Assembly: GCA_900239685.1 (NCBI GenBank)
Contig: OENT01000023.1
Location: 124,001 to 188,000 of the forward strand
Reading direction: 5' to 3'
Origin: Rotaria macrura
Taxonomy: Eukaryota; Rotifera; Eurotatoria; Philodinida; Philodinidae
DNA: 64,000 bases
Both the position numbers and the translations under genes were made by a program. Positions within the stretch are counted from its first letter, which is position 1. Every line of letters starts with the position of its first letter. Of the stretch, positions 58,901-64,000 are shown one piece after another. The notes beneath the pieces were generated by a model that saw nothing but the letters and a program-made list of their open reading frames with translations, was not told the origin of the DNA and searched no databases.

Positions 58901-61900
58901 TTAGCCGTTGTTGATGCTGTATTAGTTGCTGATGTTGTTACAGAATTCAATTGATTAGCAAATACATCTGACGCAACAGTTAATAATGAAGGTGGGAATT
59001 GTGGTTTTGATATTGTTGATGATGATGATGACTCATTTGAATTATCCGTATGACGACGTTTATTTGTCGATGATAATAGTGTTTGTTCGGAATTTGTTTG
59101 AGATTGAACAAGTGGAGAAAATATTGGATTCAGTAGCATACCAAGACTCTGTTGTACAGATGACGCTAAAAATTCATAAATCAAAAAATGGCTATTAATA
59201 ATTTATCATTTTTTTTTCATGTAACATACGATTAAATGTAACGTTAGGAAACGATGATGGTAATTGTATAGATGTTGAGTTTTGTTGAGAAGATGTTGAT
59301 GGTGGTGAATTTTTTGTTGTTAAAGAGTTATTATCGATTCGTTTGTATGGTTTTATATTACAATCAGTTTGAACACCATGTACATCTAGTTTATGTTTCT
59401 AAAAGAAAATGTCGAATGAAATTATCGCAGGTTATTAATGAAAGAACGACTGATGAGCTGACAGGGAGACTATACAGTTGATAGGAAGATTTTTTTTCCT
59501 ACTTGAACCTATGCCGTCGGGTTATTGGTGTGATGACGCATAAAATACGCACCTAGCATTTATCATAGAAATGTATTGTTTTAATTTTGAAATAGTGTCT
59601 TAATCTATTTAAAGGCGGTGTTCTTCCGATTGCGAGGTTTCTTCCTGAAGTTTGTAGTTATTGCGCTGGTGTCTTAGCTTTTTAAGGACCTCCCTCAATG
59701 TTTTGAAAATCGTACGAATGTAGAAGAAAAGATACAGAATAAAATTTTAGAAAATAGCTAGTTTGCAGATAGATATTTAAAATGATCGCTATCGTTTTCT
59801 TTTCTATTCGATGATTCTTTTTGACTTACCCGTAAGTAATATTTATTACAAAAATGTTTTTGACAAATATCACAAAAATCTTCAAGTAATTTAGATGAAG
59901 ATTGTCGTGATAATGTTGCTGTTGTTGATGCTGTTGTTGACGTTAAATTCGTTATCTGTGTTGACGATGATGCTTGTTGTTGAAAATCTAAACTGTTTGT
60001 CGGAGAATTCGTTAGTAAATCATTTTGATCATCGTCATTATCATTTAACATTGTTACTGTATTAAGACTTTTATTATCATTACATAAAATAGTTGCTATT
60101 TTTTGTGGAAGATTTATTAATGAATTGGTATTGGTACCATCTTGTTCATCATCATCATCGTCATCATCATCATCATCATTATTATTATTATCGTCTTGTT
60201 CATGATCATGATGATTATTATCATTATTATCTTCATCACCGGCAATAACACCATTCATTTCATGTCTTAATGAAGAAATTTCATTTTCATTTTCATCATC
60301 ATTATTATGATGATTTTGTATCATATCAGATGAGGGTGATGTTGGTGAAGATGAAAAATCTTCATGACCATTATGTAATAATGTTGATATAACAGTAAAT
60401 GGATGTTGAAGATTTGAGTCATTATTTGTATCAGTATTACCTTGTAAAGATGTAAGATTTGGGGTTGAAACAGATGGTACTATTGATTGATGATCAAAAA
60501 TACCATGTTTATTAGCCAAACTAAATCAATGACATATACATGCATATATCAGTCTATGATATAATATGAATAATACTTACTGAGTTTTAAGAAAATATTT
60601 GTTACAAAATTCCTTAATGAAAAAATGAAAAATATAGCAATTTTAACTTGAATAATGAATTATTTTTCATTCTATGTATGTATGTACATACCTTTCGACA
60701 AATTGCACAAAAAGCATCAGCATGAAATATTCTTGTCGGCATTGTTATTGTTCCATTATTAGTATCAATTGTATCATTTTGATGTTTTCGTTTTAATGAA
60801 CGTGATTTCCCTGTTGTATTAATTGAACGTGAACGATTATTTGAATTTAATGTATGCTTATTTGTATCATCCATCTTTAGACTAAAGTCAAGTATGCCTA
60901 TAGTGTCATTATTATGATTCATATGTTCTTGTTGTTGATTTTCTTCAATTAACATTCGTTCAATATTTTCATCGAAATTTGTTTTATCGATTGAACGTGA
61001 TTGATGTTGATGCGATGAACGTCTTGAACGATTGATTATATCTTCCATTGCATAATGTTCACCTGTTGAATGAGATGATAATGAACCATCTTCACAATTT
61101 AAACTAACACGATCAGAATCGTCATCACCAATACCACTTTCTTGTTGTTCAGCAGCTACATGATATTGTGTTAATGGTGGAAGAATCGATGATGAATTTA
61201 TTGCATCGCATGTTGTTGTACTTTCAATAACAACATGTTCAAGTCTAAATATTTTCAATTATATATCAATATTTTTTCGGCATGTTTCTTGTTAGTCAAT
61301 ATTAAATATAGTTCGTCATGGTTGATTGGTGTTAGGCGATTTGACATAGTACATCACTAAGGTACTAGATATTCTGACATAGGTATCGTCTAATAGAGTT
61401 ACTAACAACAATGTGTGATTTGCATAGTGAATCTTGTTCGATACTTATTTTTGATCTTAAGAGATTGAAGATAGTAAATCTAGACTCTGAAGCTGTTATC
61501 TACATGTTCATAGTTTTATGTGGAAAATTCATGTCGAGACAGAACATTCAACTCGAGAGACTTCAGAAATTTGTATCATAACAAGAATATTGAACAACTA
61601 ATCTAATACAATAGGCATACAATTTCGGATCGAACTATGTGTATTCCTAAAATATAGTAGTACTATGTTGTAGCAAAAAACAACATACTCATATTCATTG
61701 AACTTGAATGAGAACAAGCGAAGTGGTCTACTAAATGAAGCGAGCTCAAAAACTTCGAATCAAGCCAATCTTTTCTCCAATGATTTCATTGTTTATAAGA
61801 AAAATATCATGCTAATAGATTTGCCTGTAGGCAAGCGTATTCTTGTGCTTTTTAATAAATATATGATTAGTGATGATTTTGAAAATTAAAAGCTTAATAG

Positions 61901-63314
61901 GAAATTTGTCAGAGATAAATCTAACGAATAGTTAATTTTAATGAATTATTCAATAAATATGATTTGGACATTCTATTAATATTAAATAAGATTGAGATAG
62001 GCGAAAAAAAAACTCATTTTTCTATTTTCCTTTAGGCTTAGATAGAGCAAAAAAATAGAAGAAGAAGAAGAGTCGTAATCTATAAAAATTGCTACTTTTT
62101 ATTTTTTTTTGAGTTTCTCTTATTCCAAAGGGAATTCCCAAATTGATACTCATAAATCTTGCCATGTCAACATTGAAATGAGCTTATACAATGAAAAGAT
62201 TGATATATCTATTTAATACTAAAGATTAAAATGAAAAATTCCGGTAGAGAAAAAAAATCTTATTTTAGGATCTAAAATGAGTTTCTATATGTTAAGTTAA
62301 TTAGATCTTCATATATGCATATGTGTTTTTAAAAAAGCGTGAAAACATCTTTGTAACCGTAATAATCATGACAAATATAGGTAAAAAGAACAACTGATCG
62401 TCAAGATTGCATTTAATATGAAAAGTTATCAATTGATTTTTCTTCTTCTCTTTTCATTTTGTAAATTTTATAGATGATTTATTATTTTTCTTAAAGCTTG
62501 AATGTCGTTCATTGACGCATGTATTTGCATTTGAATGAGTTTGTTTCCCCCACTCTTTTCCTTTATTTATGAGTTTTTTTTTGTTGATTTGTTTCTTCTT
62601 CTTCATTTTTTTTTGGTCTATTCCTATCTATCTGTCTGCTTCTCTCTCTTATTGTCGTTCGTCCGTTGTTAGAGGCAAATACTTGATGAGTTTCGTTTCC
62701 GTTTATGTGTGCATTGTCAGTGCGTCTCATCAATAATCCTAGCATACACACACACAGTTTCAGTTTTTTCTTCTTCTTCTTCTTCTTCTTCGTCTTCTTC
62801 TTCGCATCTTCTTTTCTCAGAGTAGAACTATTAACATTAGTGAAACGAACGGGAGTCCTAGCATCCTATCATTTGTGTAAATGTGTGTGTATGTGTGCGT
62901 TTCTTTCTCTCTAAACATTCATTTTTTTTATTAGAACTTATTGTAATTTCGGACACACACACATACACACACGCACACATAGAACCAATGAATTAAAAGA
63001 GAACGAGATAAATGTTTATAGAATAAAGTTTGAGTCTACTACTTGTAATATTGATTTTATTATTCTCGTTCGATTATAAATAGATCTGTAAAATTTTATA
63101 ACAATAACCATCTGTCATATTTCTGCCTTTGTTTTTTTTTGAAAATACAAATATCAAAAGGGAAATAAATATAAAAATAAAACAATAAAAAATGAATTTA
63201 TAAAATTAACTCTTACCTATTTGGTTTGCTCTGTTTTCGACGACTGCTACTATTATTGATCGGTATTGTCGGCGGTGTCTGTTGATCAGTGGTTGTATTT
63301 GTTGATTCCATCAT
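55982..63314 (-). CDS. Six-finger C2H2 zinc-finger protein with fingers split by introns
   Basis: A probable DNA-binding nuclear regulator; I do not recognise the orthologue. Exons in transcript order are 63314-63217, 61244-60692, 60612-60581, 60520-59830, 59398-59230, 59165-58513, 58436-57843 and 56596-55982. All phases join: 3405 nt, 1134 residues. Fingers 1, 2, 4 and 6 share an unusual form, CxxCxK then an extra Cys in CNKYFL or CNKYYL, then H and H (CAICRKEFCNKYFLKTH; FCDICQKHFCNKYYLRKH; SCDICHKQVCNKYFLKTH; TCQVCKKELCNKYFLRAH). Fingers 3 (TCHLCGKKFQTNDYLQLH) and 5 (ICEICSKSFPTKFLHVH) are plainer. Introns cut fingers 1, 4 and 6 right after CxxCxK, finger 1 again at its first His, and finger 2 before the first His. 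Exon 3 is only 32 nt. Between the fingers lie long Ser/Thr/Asn-rich disordered stretches with poly-Asp (exon 4), poly-Thr (exon 6) and about 19 Asn (exon 8). The 2-kb first intron separates a 32-codon leader exon. Confidence 0.88.
56178..56231 (-). repeat. In-frame AAT/AAC trinucleotide run coding poly-Asn
   Basis: An ATT/GTT run on the plus strand encodes about 18-19 consecutive Asn in the last exon of the zinc-finger gene. It is likely to vary in length between alleles. Confidence 0.9.
57149..57172 (+). repeat. (TGTA)n microsatellite in a zinc-finger-gene intron
   Basis: About six tgta units in the intron between exons 7 and 8. Confidence 0.9.
62768..62803 (+). repeat. (CTT)n microsatellite in intron 1 of the zinc-finger gene
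   Basis: About eleven ctt units with a cgt interruption. Confidence 0.9.
62952..62983 (+). repeat. (CA)n-type microsatellite
   Basis: acac tracts broken by atac and acgc, in intron 1 of the zinc-finger gene. Confidence 0.85.
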
Positions 63315-64000
63315 TATTTTTGTTCAGTTTATCGGTTTTTTTATCTTTTCTTATTTTCGTTTTAAATTTAAATCTTATAGTGGCTCCATTTATAGCGTGC
63401 TGTCATAGTGAAATTTTCGTTTTGTATTTTTTAGACAAAAAAAAAATTTTTTTTTCAGTCAATTTTCATGCGACTGAATCTGAAATAAAGAAAAGATAAA
63501 AATAAGCGTAAATTGAAATTTAGTATACTTGTTTTTCTTTTCCTTCTTCTCTTCTGCTCAACGAATCCCAATAGTAGGGAAAAAAAGTTAATTCTTTTAT
63601 TATTGTCTTCTAGTTTTTTTTTCTCGTACTCTATTGATGACCGTCACATAAAGACCGAATCTAATTATATGGCGATAGGATAGATAGAGGGAAAGAGTGC
63701 ATGTGATGATTGAAATCTTGAGAGGATGATGCTTGTTTTTTTTTGTATGTATTTATGCCATTCTAATGATGAGCGGCATCTCGGTTTTAAATCTTAAGCA
63801 CACATATGGCATTAAAAAACGATTATTATCATTCTTAATCCTCATATCTCAAAAAGACAAGTTCTGTTTTGCACATTCACTCACCCTCTAAAAAGTTGAG
63901 TAAAATAAACAAAATAAAAAGTAGTTTCAAACAAACGCTGTTGTCAAGCATACTAATATATAACACGCATCGATGACAATATAATATAAAAAAACGATGT
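63315..64000. other. 5' flank of the zinc-finger gene
   Basis: T- and A-rich upstream sequence that should hold the promoter and leader of the minus-strand zinc-finger gene. No distinct core-promoter element or other gene is visible before the window ends. Confidence 0.5.

Noticed and set aside
62563-62914. Phe-rich and Lys/Arg-rich frames on opposite strands
   Set aside because: Produced by the (CTT)n microsatellite in intron 1 of the zinc-finger gene.

Overview
The window is nuclear DNA from an invertebrate animal. It is AT-rich, and the genes are split by many short GT-AG introns (about 50-80 nt) mixed with a few of 0.7-2.2 kb. Animal-specific proteins are present: the mTORC2 subunit RICTOR, a lifeguard/TMBIM channel-like protein, an A20/AN1 protein and the hinge subunit of complex III. 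The short introns, compact head-to-tail genes with splice-acceptor-like tracts just before start codons, and a coiled-coil/propeller orphan together suggest a bdelloid rotifer. That assignment is inference; nothing here proves it. I see no transposase or reverse transcriptase gene, tRNA, rRNA, telomere repeat or CRISPR array. The exon models below were built by hand from splice sites, and reading phase was checked at every junction.

Layout. 0.8-5.9 kb (-): a ten-exon TMBIM/lifeguard gene. 7.4-27.5 kb (+): four genes in the same direction, UQCRH (complex III), ATP5F1D (F1 ATP synthase delta), a microsomal epoxide hydrolase and a 29-exon RICTOR. The gaps between them are only 204, 162 and 367 bp. 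27.5-32.7 kb: a gene-poor spacer. 32.7-38.7 kb (-): a single-pass Ser/Thr-rich membrane protein, an intronless A20/AN1 zinc-finger protein and an intronless coiled-coil/propeller-like orphan. 41.5-51.7 kb (+): an A/B-type cyclin, a KY-like transglutaminase-fold protein and a secreted DUF4139-type protein. 51.7-56.0 kb: spacer with microsatellites. 56.0-63.3 kb (-): an eight-exon, six-finger C2H2 protein whose fingers are cut by introns.

How the genes relate. UQCRH and ATP5F1D both serve mitochondrial oxidative phosphorylation. They lie next to the epoxide hydrolase and RICTOR in an array that could be a trans-spliced operon. The other genes show no obvious shared pathway.

Most worth a second look: the possible four-gene operon; the zinc fingers split by introns at a recurring position, including a 32-nt microexon; a probable non-autonomous transposon inside a RICTOR intron; two hairpins; a 26-bp tandem repeat; and the orphan proteins.
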